From positions 1 through 30,180 of the forward strand of contig JBEBWZ010000029.1 of assembly GCA_040391865.1 (NCBI GenBank): a DNA stretch of 30,180 nt, read 5' to 3'. Source of the DNA: Solimonas sp040391865. GTDB taxonomy: Bacteria; Pseudomonadota; Gammaproteobacteria; Nevskiales; Nevskiaceae. The notes below the pieces were generated by a model that saw only the letters and a list, made by a program, of their open reading frames with translations, did no database searches and was not told the DNA's origin. Every line of letters begins with the position of its first letter. Positions within the stretch are counted from its first letter, which is position 1. The position numbers and the translations under genes were made by a program. This document shows positions 16,305-24,559 of the stretch, piece after piece.

Positions 16305-18536
16305 CTACTTGTGATCGAATGTGAACGTACCATCCCAATCCTTGCCGGGCGGATTGGCGCGCAGGAACATGATGCGCTCGATGAACAGGGCATACACCGG
16401 ATGAGCCTTGCCGGTCCGTGAAAGATTGAAGAATTCCAGCTCGGCGGCGTCCCATTTCTGCGCGCGATACAACTGCATCGCGCCACGGTGCCGCGCCAGC
16501 TCCTGACGCAGCTCCGACGGCAGGGCCTCCTTGGGCCCCATCGGCTCGTAGATCGTCACCGGCTCGCGCTTGCCCTTGACGCGGACCCGATCCAGCTCGC
16601 GGAATGCCCAATCCGATGGCGCGGCATTGCGCGTGGATTCGGAGCAGATGATCGCGGCACCATATTCCTTGGTCAGCCCTTCCAGCCGCGAGCCCAGATT
16701 GACCGCATCGCCCATGACGGTATAGGCGGCCCGGAACTGGGAACCCATGTTGCCGACGCTCATCATCCCGCTGTTGACGCCGACGCCGATCTGCAGCTGT
16801 GGCCAGCCGCGCTTGGCAAACGGTGCGTCCAGCGCACGCAGCGCCTGGGCCATTTCCATACCAGCGAGCATCGCGTTGACGGCATGGTCGGGATCGTCCA
16901 GCGGGGCCCCCCAGAAGGCCATGATCGCGTCGCCCATGTACTTGTCGATGGTCCCTCGATGCTTCTGGATGGCGCCGGTCAGCGCCGTGAGAAACATGTT
17001 CATCAGCTCAGACAGTTCCTGAGGCCGATCCTTGAACTGCTCGGAGATGGTGGTGAAGCTGCGCACGTCTGAGAACAGGACGGTCATTTCCTTGTTCTTG
17101 CCGGCCATCGAAATCGCCTGCGGCTTGGCGGCCAGTTCATCGACCAGCTCCGGCGGAACATACTGTCCAAACGCCTTCAGCGCGTCGCGCTTGCTGCGCG
17201 ACTCGATGAAATAGCCGTACAGCAGATGCGCCATGAACAGCACCAAGGTGAAGGTCAGCGGCACACCAAGCGGCATGATGAACAGGGCGCCGCTCCATAG
17301 TCCGAACGCCAGCCCCATCACCGCCGCAACCACCGCCAGCACCACCACCGCACTGAGCGCGGCCGTCAGGCGCGAAAACGCCCAGGCCAGCAGCAGTGCA
17401 ATCAGCAACAGCAGGCTCACCTCGATGCCGCTGTAGTACGGCGCACGCTGGCGGATGCTGCCGTCGAGAATGCCGGACACGATATTGGCGTGTACCTCCA
17501 CGCCGGCAAACACCCGGTTGACCGGCGTGCTGCGAAAGTCGAGCAGGCCCGCGGCCGTCGCGCCCATCAGCACCACCGCATTCTTCAAGACTTCAGGCTG
17601 CACCACCTGACCGCGAATGACGTCGGTCACCGATACATAGGTGAAAGTGCGGTTGTCACCGCGGTACGGCACGTACACCGCGACCTGTTGATCGACCGGT
17701 GTTGCAACCGCCCCCAGGCGCACGCGTTCCAGGTTCATCGACACGCGTCGATCCGGCGGATCGAACTCCAGCGCGATGGCCGGGTGATCCAGCGCAACGC
17801 GGGCCAGGGCCAGTGCCAGCGAGGGATACAGCGCGCCCTCGAACTGCTGCAGCAGCGGCACCCGCCGGTACGCGCCGTCGTCATCGACGATCGGGTTGTC
17901 GAAGAAGCCGCAGTAAGGCGTCGCCGCCTGCAGCGCCGGGACGTTGCCCCCAGCGCCGGCCGGCGCCAGAAAATCCACGGCGTACAGGCGCGTCGCGCCG
18001 GCATCCAGCAGCGGCGCGCAGATCGAGCCGGTCACCGCCGCTTCATCAGCCGCTACCGCCTGCTTGAAAAAGAAGCCCATGACCACCGGCCTGCCCCGGA
18101 TCGCTTCGGCGAACTGGCGGTCGTAGTCCAGCTGCGCCCGAATCGCGGCATCCCGCTCGGCAACGCCCGGCACATCGTTGAGCTGGGCGCTGGACAATTC
18201 CTCCCAGGCTTTCATCGCGCGGTCGTCGGGCTCGGAGAACACGATGTCGAAGCCGAGTGCGCGAATGCCGTAGGTCTCGAACAGTTGTTCGACCAATATC
18301 GCCATCTTGTCGCGTCGCAGCGGCCAGCCTTCCGCCGCCAGCGTGCGCTCGTCGAGATCCAGCACCACCACCCTGGGATCGCCACTATTGGGCAGCGTCA
18401 GCACCACGCGTGCGTCGTAGGTAAACGCCTCAACCACATCGAGCAGACGCAGCGGCAGCCAGCGACCCGAATGCAGCGCGAAGACCAGGAACACCAGCAT
18501 GCTGATGCCCAGCCGGACCATGCTGCGCGTGCTCAT
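16305..18536 (-). CDS. CHASE2-domain membrane adenylate cyclase (class III)
   Basis: This is a signalling enzyme that converts ATP to cAMP in response to an unknown extracytoplasmic cue. The 743-residue product has an N-terminal membrane anchor (about residues 5-25), a large periplasmic CHASE2 sensor (about 30-360, with VVVLDLDERTLAAEGWPLRRD and ALGFDIVFSEPD, condensed), three closely spaced membrane helices (about 365-455) and a cytoplasmic class III cyclase domain (about 480-670). The catalytic features are present: metal-binding Asp490 (LFSDVRSFT) and Asp536 (YMGDAIMAFWG), and the transition-state pair Asn613/Arg617 (GDAVNLGSRLE). The TVMGDAVN context fits class IIIb adenylate cyclases rather than guanylate cyclases (inference). 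The start is preceded by GGGGGGA. It is a single gene, divergent from gspC. Confidence 0.92.
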   Translation of the reverse strand: MSTRSMVRLGISMLVFLVFALHSGRWLPLRLLDVVEAFTYDARVVLTLPNSGDPRVVVLDLDERTLAAEGWPLRRDKMAILVEQLFETYGIRALGFDIVFSEPDDRAMKAWEELSSAQLNDVPGVAERDAAIRAQLDYDRQFAEAIRGRPVVMGFFFKQAVAADEAAVTGSICAPLLDAGATRLYAVDFLAPAGAGGNVPALQAATPYCGFFDNPIVDDDGAYRRVPLLQQFEGALYPSLALALARVALDHPAIALEFDPPDRRVSMNLERVRLGAVATPVDQQVAVYVPYRGDNRTFTYVSVTDVIRGQVVQPEVLKNAVVLMGATAAGLLDFRSTPVNRVFAGVEVHANIVSGILDGSIRQRAPYYSGIEVSLLLLIALLLAWAFSRLTAALSAVVVLAVVAAVMGLAFGLWSGALFIMPLGVPLTFTLVLFMAHLLYGYFIESRSKRDALKAFGQYVPPELVDELAAKPQAISMAGKNKEMTVLFSDVRSFTTISEQFKDRPQELSELMNMFLTALTGAIQKHRGTIDKYMGDAIMAFWGAPLDDPDHAVNAMLAGMEMAQALRALDAPFAKRGWPQLQIGVGVNSGMMSVGNMGSQFRAAYTVMGDAVNLGSRLEGLTKEYGAAIICSESTRNAAPSDWAFRELDRVRVKGKREPVTIYEPMGPKEALPSELRQELARHRGAMQLYRAQKWDAAELEFFNLSRTGKAHPVYALFIERIMFLRANPPGKDWDGTFTFDHK

Positions 18537-18708
18537 CGTTCCCCCCGTTGCCCACCACTCCCAGCCGCACGTTACTCAATGGCCGGATGGGCAGCAAATA
18601 GCGGGACGATCCATCATCGCCCACCGTCGCCGAGCAGCCAGCTGCGGCAGGCGAAGGAGGCACCTGATCGCTATTGCGGTCATGGAACGCGGGTTATCAT
18701 GCCGGGAT

Positions 18709-19581
18709 ATGGCCAATACCCTGACCCTGCATCGCGCGGCACAGCTCTACGAACGGCACGGCCGGCGCTTGCCGCCGCTGGTAAGCCTGCTGTTGGTGGT
18801 CCTGGTTGCAGCGCTGTTGGCGCAGTTGCTGTGGGCACTGATCCCCATCCCAGAGAGTGCGCGCTGGCGTGCACCGACGGTCACGGCCGGCAGCAGTACC
18901 CCCCGCGCCACCAACACCAGTATCGATGGCATCGTCGGTGCGCAGTTGTTCGGCAATTTCCGGGCTGAGGCGGTCACGGCCGACGGCCGCGCTCAGGAGG
19001 CGCCAGACACGCGTCTGTCGCTGACGCTGCTGGGCATTCTTGCCGGCGGCGATCACGATTCGCGGGCATTGATCGCCAATTCCAGTGGCGAAGAAAAACC
19101 TTACGCGATTGGCGACGACGTGGTCAGCGGCGTCAATCTGCAAGCGATCTTTCCGGATCGCGTCATCCTGTCGCGTAGCGGACAGCTAGAAACCCTGCGC
19201 CTCAATCGCGACGCACCGTCGACGGCCAGCCCGAGCTACAGCCCGCCGGCCGCCGCTCCGGCGGGGGCCGCGCTGGCACTGGGCCAGATCCGCGAACAGA
19301 TGCTGGCCGATCCGACCAAGGCTTCGACCTACATCCGCGTGCAGCCGGCGAACGTCAATGGTCAGCTCAAGGGCTATCGCGTCTATCCCGGCCGCGAGCG
19401 CGCCGCGTTCACCAATGCGGGGCTGCGGCCGGGCGATCTGGTGACTTCGGTCAATGGCATACAATTGGACGACAATCAGAAGGCCCTTCAAATGCTTGGC
19501 GATCTCAGCCAGGCCAGCTCCGTCACCCTGACCGTCGAGCGCGGCGGGCAACAGCAGACCATCAATCTGACGTTCAATTGA
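18709..19581 (+). CDS. gspC: Type II secretion system protein GspC
   Basis: GspC is the inner-membrane clamp protein that links the secretin GspD to the inner-membrane platform and helps choose substrates. The 290-residue product (start MANTLTLHRAAQ) has a short cytoplasmic N-terminus, one membrane helix (about residues 24-46, LVSLLLVVLVAALLAQLLWAL), a periplasmic HR domain (about 70-165, TRLSLTLLGILAGGDHDSRALIA and the following strands) and a C-terminal PDZ domain (about 200-290, GYRVYPGRERAAFTNAGLRPGDLVTSVNG). An in-frame ATG at 18682 is the alternative start, but no SD favours it. A TATCAT box at 18695-18700 lies so close to the chosen ATG that the message could be leaderless. The stop TGA abuts the gspD start. 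Confidence 0.93.
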   Translation: MANTLTLHRAAQLYERHGRRLPPLVSLLLVVLVAALLAQLLWALIPIPESARWRAPTVTAGSSTPRATNTSIDGIVGAQLFGNFRAEAVTADGRAQEAPDTRLSLTLLGILAGGDHDSRALIANSSGEEKPYAIGDDVVSGVNLQAIFPDRVILSRSGQLETLRLNRDAPSTASPSYSPPAAAPAGAALALGQIREQMLADPTKASTYIRVQPANVNGQLKGYRVYPGRERAAFTNAGLRPGDLVTSVNGIQLDDNQKALQMLGDLSQASSVTLTVERGGQQQTINLTFN

Positions 19582-19583
19582 AC

Positions 19584-21701
19584 ATGATCCTTCGCAAGTC
19601 GTGCCTAGCCGCGGTGCTGGCGTTGTTCCTGGTGCAGCCTGCCCGGGCCGACATCACGCTCAACCTCAAGGACGCCGAGATCAGCACGCTGATCGCGACC
19701 GTCAGTGAAGTCACCGGTCGCAACTTCATCATCGACAACCGCGTCAAGGGCAAGGTGACGGTGATCTCGTCGGCACCGATGACCGAAGCCGGTCTCTACG
19801 AAACCTTCCTGGCGGTACTGCAAGTCAACGGATTTGCCGCGATCCCGGCAGGCGACACGATCAAGATCGTGCCGGAAACCAATGCGCGCCAGGATGGCGG
19901 CTCACCGAACAACAGCGGCAATCGCCTGGCGCGGGACGAGGTCGTCACCCACGTCTATCAGCTGCAGAACATCAACGCCTCGCAGCTGGTTCCCATCCTG
20001 CGTCCGCTGGTGCCGCAATGGGGGCACCTGGCCGCCTATCAGCCGAACAACACGCTGATCATTTCCGACCGCGCGGCCAACGTCGTGCGACTCGGCGAAT
20101 TGATCGCACAGATGGATCAGGCTGGCGATCGGGAGATCGAGCACATCCGCCTCGAGTATGCCGCCGCCAGCGAGGTGGTCCGCGTACTGACCTCGTTGAC
20201 ACAGCAGGACAAGCAAGCCGACCCCACCAGCAAGGCATCGACGGTCATTGCCGACGAGCGCAGCAACAGCATCCTGGTCGGCGGCGACAAGGCTGACCGC
20301 GCCAAGCTGATCAGCATCATCAAGCAGCTGGATATTCCGCTGACCGACGATGGCGCAACCCAGGTCGTTTATCTGCGCTATGCCAGTGCCGAGAACCTTG
20401 CCCCGATCCTCGAAGGCTACGCACAGCAGGTGCAGCAGCAAGGCACCGCCAGCAGCAGCGGCACGCCAACCGCCCCGGCGACCAGCAGCGGCAGCGGCGG
20501 GCTCACGGGCGCACGCGTGCTGGCCGACAAGGACACCAATGCCCTGATCATCACCGCGCCGCCGAAAACCATGCGGCAGATCCGCGACGTGATCGCGCAG
20601 CTCGACATCCAACGCGCACAGGTGCTGGTCGAAGCCCTGATCGCCGAGGTCAGCGCCAGCAAGTCCAGCGAGTTGGGCATCGACTGGGCCATTTTCAACA
20701 ACAACCGCATCGCCGCGGCCAGCATCCTCAATCCGTCGACGCTGGCAGCACTCAGTGCCTACGCCACCACCGGCAATACCGCATCGGCCGCACAGGCGCT
20801 GGGCTCGGGCATCAACCTCGCGGGCGGCGTCGACGGCGGCAGCAACGGCACCAGCTTCGGCATGCTGCTGCGTGCGCTCAAGGGCGATGGCGACACCAAC
20901 CTGCTGTCGACCCCGACGCTGGTGACGATGGACAACGAGGAGGCCAAATTCTCCGCAGGCCAGGAAGTGCCGTTCCTGACCGGCCAGTTCAGCAACACCG
21001 GCACCGGCAGCGCCAACGGTTCGGTCAATCCGTTCCAGACCATCGAACGCAAGGATGTGGGCCTGACGCTGTCGATCACGCCGCAGATCAGCGAGGGCAA
21101 CAGCATCAAGCTGAAGCTGAACCTGGAGTTGTCGGGCCTGTCCAGTGGTACCGCCGGCGGCGCCAACCTGATCACCAACAAGCGCACCATCACCAACGTG
21201 GTGTCGGTCGAGAACGGCCAGATCCTGGTGATCGGCGGCCTGATCGACGATCAGATCCAGGACAGCAAGCAGGGCATTCCCTTCCTGTCGGACATTCCCC
21301 TGCTCGGCTCCCTGTTCTCGTCACGAAAGGTCGAGAAAACCAAACGTAACCTGATGCTGTTCATTCGTCCGTCGGTACTGCGCAAGCAGAGCGATGGCGA
21401 CTACTACACGCGTCGCAAGTACGAAACCGTCCGTCAGTCGCAGATCGATGCAGGCTCCGGCGCGGTGCCGCTGGTCGGTGGCAAACGTCCGGTACTGGCG
21501 CCGTACGAACACTTCCGCGACAGCGGCCTGCCGCCACAGGCACCGCCATCGTTCGGCACGCCGCCACAGGGCCCGGCGACCGACCGTGCTGCGCCCAGCC
21601 AGCCCCCCGGGGGTGCCGACACGGTGCCGGAGGCGGTCGAACCCCTGCCGCCGCCCACCGTGGCCCCTGTCGCGCCGCCACCCGTGCCCGAAGCGAATTG
21701 A
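19584..21701 (+). CDS. gspD: Type II secretion system secretin GspD
   Basis: GspD forms the multimeric outer-membrane channel of the type II secretion system. The product of about 705 residues has a signal peptide (MILRKSCLAAVLALFLVQPARA), the N0 domain (ITLNLKDAEISTLIATVSEVTGRNFIID), three N-domain repeats (about residues 95-340, with a Ser/Gly/Pro/Thr-rich insertion near 275-310 in the N3 region), the secretin core with VPFLTGQFSN and FQTIERKDVGLTLSITPQI, and a Pro-rich C-terminal tail (last 60 residues). I choose the ATG at 19584; the TTG at 19578, which overlaps the gspC stop (TTGA), would add two residues. No lipobox is present, so it is not a lipoprotein, and a pilotin would be needed for targeting (inference). 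The gspD stop overlaps the gspE start region. Confidence 0.95.
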   Translation: MILRKSCLAAVLALFLVQPARADITLNLKDAEISTLIATVSEVTGRNFIIDNRVKGKVTVISSAPMTEAGLYETFLAVLQVNGFAAIPAGDTIKIVPETNARQDGGSPNNSGNRLARDEVVTHVYQLQNINASQLVPILRPLVPQWGHLAAYQPNNTLIISDRAANVVRLGELIAQMDQAGDREIEHIRLEYAAASEVVRVLTSLTQQDKQADPTSKASTVIADERSNSILVGGDKADRAKLISIIKQLDIPLTDDGATQVVYLRYASAENLAPILEGYAQQVQQQGTASSSGTPTAPATSSGSGGLTGARVLADKDTNALIITAPPKTMRQIRDVIAQLDIQRAQVLVEALIAEVSASKSSELGIDWAIFNNNRIAAASILNPSTLAALSAYATTGNTASAAQALGSGINLAGGVDGGSNGTSFGMLLRALKGDGDTNLLSTPTLVTMDNEEAKFSAGQEVPFLTGQFSNTGTGSANGSVNPFQTIERKDVGLTLSITPQISEGNSIKLKLNLELSGLSSGTAGGANLITNKRTITNVVSVENGQILVIGGLIDDQIQDSKQGIPFLSDIPLLGSLFSSRKVEKTKRNLMLFIRPSVLRKQSDGDYYTRRKYETVRQSQIDAGSGAVPLVGGKRPVLAPYEHFRDSGLPPQAPPSFGTPPQGPATDRAAPSQPPGGADTVPEAVEPLPPPTVAPVAPPPVPEAN

Positions 21702-21709
21702 GCGGCCTC

Positions 21710-23194
21710 ATGGAGCAGGCTCTACGGCGGCCGCCGTTCGCATTTGCCAAGCGCCACGGTCTGATCGTCACTGAAGATCGTGGCGAGCACGTGCTGGCGG
21801 TTGCACGCCCCGGCATCGCGATCGAAGCGGTCCAGGAAACCCGCCGCTTCGTCGGCCGTCCGCTGCGTCTGCAAACCGTCACGCCGCAGGAGTTCGACGC
21901 GCTGCTGTCGCGCACCTATGAAGGCCAGACTGCCGCCAGCTCCAGCCTGATGCAGGGGCTGGACACCGAAGAAAGCGATCTCGACGCCCTCGCCCTGGCG
22001 CTGCAGGAAAACCAGGACCTGCTGGAATCCGACGACGACGCGCCGGTGATCAAGTTCATCAACGGGCTATTGGTCGAAGCGATCAAGGAAAACGCGTCCG
22101 ATATCCATATCGAAAGCTTCGAGACGCGCCTGCAGATCCGCTTTCGCGTCGATGGCGTTCTGCGCGAGATCATGTCGCCGCCGCGCCAGATGGCACCGCG
22201 CCTGGTCTCGCGCATCAAGGTAATGGCCAAGCTCGATATCGCCGAAAAGCGTCTGCCGCAGGACGGCCGCATCTCGCGTGCCTTCGGCGGCCGCAAGGTC
22301 GACGTGCGCGTTTCCACCATTCCCACCGGCCAGCATCAGGAACGTGTGGTGATGCGTATCCTCGACAAGCAGGCCGAGCGTCTGGATCTAGGCCAACTGG
22401 GGCTCGATGCGGCGCAGATCGCGACCCTGACGCGCATCATCAGTCGCCCCTACGGCATCCTGCTGGTCACCGGACCAACCGGTTCCGGCAAGACCACGAC
22501 ACTTTATTCGGCACTGTCGACGCTGAATGATCGCAGCCGCAACATCATGACGGTCGAAGACCCCATCGAGTACTACATCGACGGCGTCGGCCAGACCCAG
22601 GTCAACACCAAGGTCGACATGACCTTCGCACGCGGCCTGCGTGCGATTCTGCGTCAGGACCCGGACGTGGTGATGGTCGGTGAAATCCGCGATCTGGAAA
22701 CCGCACAGATTGCGGTGCAAGCTTCGCAGACCGGCCATTTCGTGCTGTCGACGCTGCATACCAATACCGCCGTCGGCGCCGTCACCCGCCTGCGCGATAT
22801 GGGGGTGGAGCCCTATCAGTTGTCCTCTTCGCTGGTCGGACTGGTCGCACAACGACTGGTGCGGCAACTGTGCCGGCATTGCAAGACGCCCCAGGCTGCG
22901 AGCGCGGCGGAGAAGGCGCAGCTGGGCTTTGCCAGCGATCAGGAACTGACGCTGTACCAGCCGGTTGGCTGCCCGCAATGCCGGCACATGGGCTTCCTCG
23001 GCCGCAGCGCGATCCACGAGATCATCGAAGTGGACCGCCGGATCGAAACCATGATCCATGACAACGCCTCCGAGCAGATCCTGGAAACCTACGCCCGTAC
23101 GCAAAGCCCCGGCATCCTGCAATCCGGCTTCAACAAGGTCGTTGCAGGTCTGACCACCGTACGTGAAGTGCTGCGCGTGACCATCGAAGAATGA
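21710..23194 (+). CDS. gspE: Type II secretion system ATPase GspE
   Basis: GspE is the cytoplasmic hexameric ATPase that powers pseudopilus assembly. With the ATG start at 21710 it has 494 residues. The N-terminal N1E-type domain (about 1-75) is followed by the PilB/GspE core with Walker A GPTGSGKT (residues 255-262), the Asp box (VEDPIEYYIDGVGQTQVN), Walker B (DPDVVMVGEIRDLETAQ) and the His box (LSTLHTNTAVGAVTRLRDMG). The zinc-binding tetracysteine module is complete, with C388-x2-C391 and C421-x2-C424. A TTG at 21698 overlapping the gspD stop (TTGA) is an alternative start. The next gene, gspF, begins only after a 98-bp gap that contains a heptamer repeat. Confidence 0.96.
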   Translation: MEQALRRPPFAFAKRHGLIVTEDRGEHVLAVARPGIAIEAVQETRRFVGRPLRLQTVTPQEFDALLSRTYEGQTAASSSLMQGLDTEESDLDALALALQENQDLLESDDDAPVIKFINGLLVEAIKENASDIHIESFETRLQIRFRVDGVLREIMSPPRQMAPRLVSRIKVMAKLDIAEKRLPQDGRISRAFGGRKVDVRVSTIPTGQHQERVVMRILDKQAERLDLGQLGLDAAQIATLTRIISRPYGILLVTGPTGSGKTTTLYSALSTLNDRSRNIMTVEDPIEYYIDGVGQTQVNTKVDMTFARGLRAILRQDPDVVMVGEIRDLETAQIAVQASQTGHFVLSTLHTNTAVGAVTRLRDMGVEPYQLSSSLVGLVAQRLVRQLCRHCKTPQAASAAEKAQLGFASDQELTLYQPVGCPQCRHMGFLGRSAIHEIIEVDRRIETMIHDNASEQILETYARTQSPGILQSGFNKVVAGLTTVREVLRVTIEE

Positions 23195-23208
23195 TGAAGC
23201 GCCGGCCT

Positions 23209-23240
23209 CCAGTTTCCAGTTTCCAGTTTCCAGTTTCCAG
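23209..23240. repeat. CCAGTTT heptamer tandem repeat, 4.6 copies
   Basis: Four perfect, uninterrupted copies of CCAGTTT plus a final CCAG occupy 32 bp in the gspE-gspF gap. On the minus strand it reads CTGGAAA repeated. Because 7 is not a multiple of 3, three copies make a 21-base period in any reading frame. It lies 15 bp after the gspE stop and 52 bp before the gspF start, so it is untranslated unless gspE is read through. Confidence 0.97.
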
Positions 23241-23292
23241 CGGCTGTCTGCCGTCGGCCGGAAACCGGAATCCACCCGCCGGCAACTGAGCC

Positions 23293-24510
23293 GTGGCCGC
23301 TTACGAATACAGCGCGCTCGACGCGCAAGGCCGTCAGACCAAGGGTCTGATCGAAGGCGATACGCCGCGCCATGCGCGGCAGCTGCTGCGCGAGCGTGCA
23401 CTGACGCCGCTGAGCGTGACCGAGGTCGCCGAATCACGCATCGGCGCCGGCAGCAATCCGTTCCGGCGCAGCAGCGGCATCAGCGGCACGGAACTGTCCC
23501 TGTTCACACGCCAGCTGGCGACGCTGGTCCGCTCCGGCCTGCCCCTGGACGAAGCACTGACCGCGGTCTCCGAACAAAGCGAAGCCAAGCGGGTGAAGCG
23601 GATTGCGCTGGGTGTACGCTCCGGCGTCATCGAAGGCAGTTCGCTGGCGCATTCGCTGAACCAGTTTCCGAATGCCTTCCCGCCGCTGTTTCGCGCCACG
23701 GTCGAAGCCGGCGAGCAGTCCGGCAAGCTCGACTACATCCTCGAGCGCCTGGCCGAATACGTCGAACGACGCCAAGTCATGCAGCAGAAAGTGGTACTGG
23801 CCGCGGTCTATCCGGCGATCCTGACCCTGGTCGCGATCTCGGTCGTGGTGCTGCTGCTGACGTATGTCGTGCCGCAGGTGGTCGAAGTATTCGACAGCAT
23901 CGATGCCACATTGCCGCCGCTGACGCGTGGTCTGATCGCCACCTCCGGCTTTCTGCGCGAGTACGGCATCTATCTGCTGATCCTGATCGGCGGCGGCGCC
24001 TTCGTGTTTGCGCGAATGATGCGCGGCCTCGCGTTCAAGCGCCGCGTCCATCGCATGGTGCTGGAACTGCCGCTGATCGGCCGCCTGACCCGCGGCGCCA
24101 ACACCGGCCGTTTCACGCGCACGCTGGGCATCCTGTTCGGCAGCGGCGTCCCGATTCTCGATGCGCTGCGCATCGGCACCCAGGTGGTCACCAACCAGCC
24201 GATGCGCGAAGCGATCGAGGAAGCCGCCGCAAAGGTGCGCGAAGGTGCGACGCTGAGCCGCTCCCTGGCCAGCAGCAAACTGTTTCCGCCGATCACCATC
24301 CACCTGATCGCCAGCGGCGAATCCTCCGGCAAGCTCGACGAGATGCTGGATCGTTCGGCGGAGAATCAGGAGCGCGAGGTCGAGACTCTGGTCGCCGCCG
24401 TCATGGGCGTCTTCGAACCGGTGCTGATCCTGGCGATGGGCGGCATCGTGCTACTGATTGTCCTGGCGATCCTGCTGCCGATTTTCGACCTCAATCAACT
24501 GGTGAAGTGA
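23293..24510 (+). CDS. gspF: Type II secretion system inner-membrane platform protein GspF
   Basis: GspF is the polytopic inner-membrane protein that couples the GspE ATPase to the growing pseudopilus. The 405-residue product begins AAYEYSALDAQGRQTKGLIEGDT after its initiator, and has two homologous cytoplasmic helical domains (about residues 65-170 and 270-375, each with an F-T-R-Q/T-L-type signature: LFTRQLATLVRSGLPLDEAL and RFTRTLGILFGSGVPILDAL). It has three membrane segments (about 170-195, 220-245 and 375-400). The start codon is GTG; a stop in the same frame only two codons upstream excludes an earlier start. No strong SD is visible. The pseudopilin genes that normally follow are absent, and a transporter gene comes next. 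Confidence 0.95.
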   Translation: MAAYEYSALDAQGRQTKGLIEGDTPRHARQLLRERALTPLSVTEVAESRIGAGSNPFRRSSGISGTELSLFTRQLATLVRSGLPLDEALTAVSEQSEAKRVKRIALGVRSGVIEGSSLAHSLNQFPNAFPPLFRATVEAGEQSGKLDYILERLAEYVERRQVMQQKVVLAAVYPAILTLVAISVVVLLLTYVVPQVVEVFDSIDATLPPLTRGLIATSGFLREYGIYLLILIGGGAFVFARMMRGLAFKRRVHRMVLELPLIGRLTRGANTGRFTRTLGILFGSGVPILDALRIGTQVVTNQPMREAIEEAAAKVREGATLSRSLASSKLFPPITIHLIASGESSGKLDEMLDRSAENQEREVETLVAAVMGVFEPVLILAMGGIVLLIVLAILLPIFDLNQLVK

Positions 24511-24559
24511 GCGCGCTCCGCGCGCGCATTCACGCCATCGTTTCCACGTCCCTCCGGCT

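Noticed and set aside
15830..16324. A 164-codon plus-strand frame in the clpS-cyclase gap
   Set aside because: It has no ribosome-binding site and low-complexity Pro/Arg/Ala composition, overlaps the cyclase 3' end, and has no recognisable family.
17490..18968. A 492-codon plus-strand open frame opposite the cyclase and running into gspC
   Set aside because: It overlaps the gspC start in another frame and is His/Arg-rich; the cyclase on the other strand has all catalytic residues.
22388..23437. A minus-strand frame with repeated KLETGNW peptides
   Set aside because: The peptide repeat is only the translation of the heptamer DNA repeat; the frame is opposite gspE and gspF.
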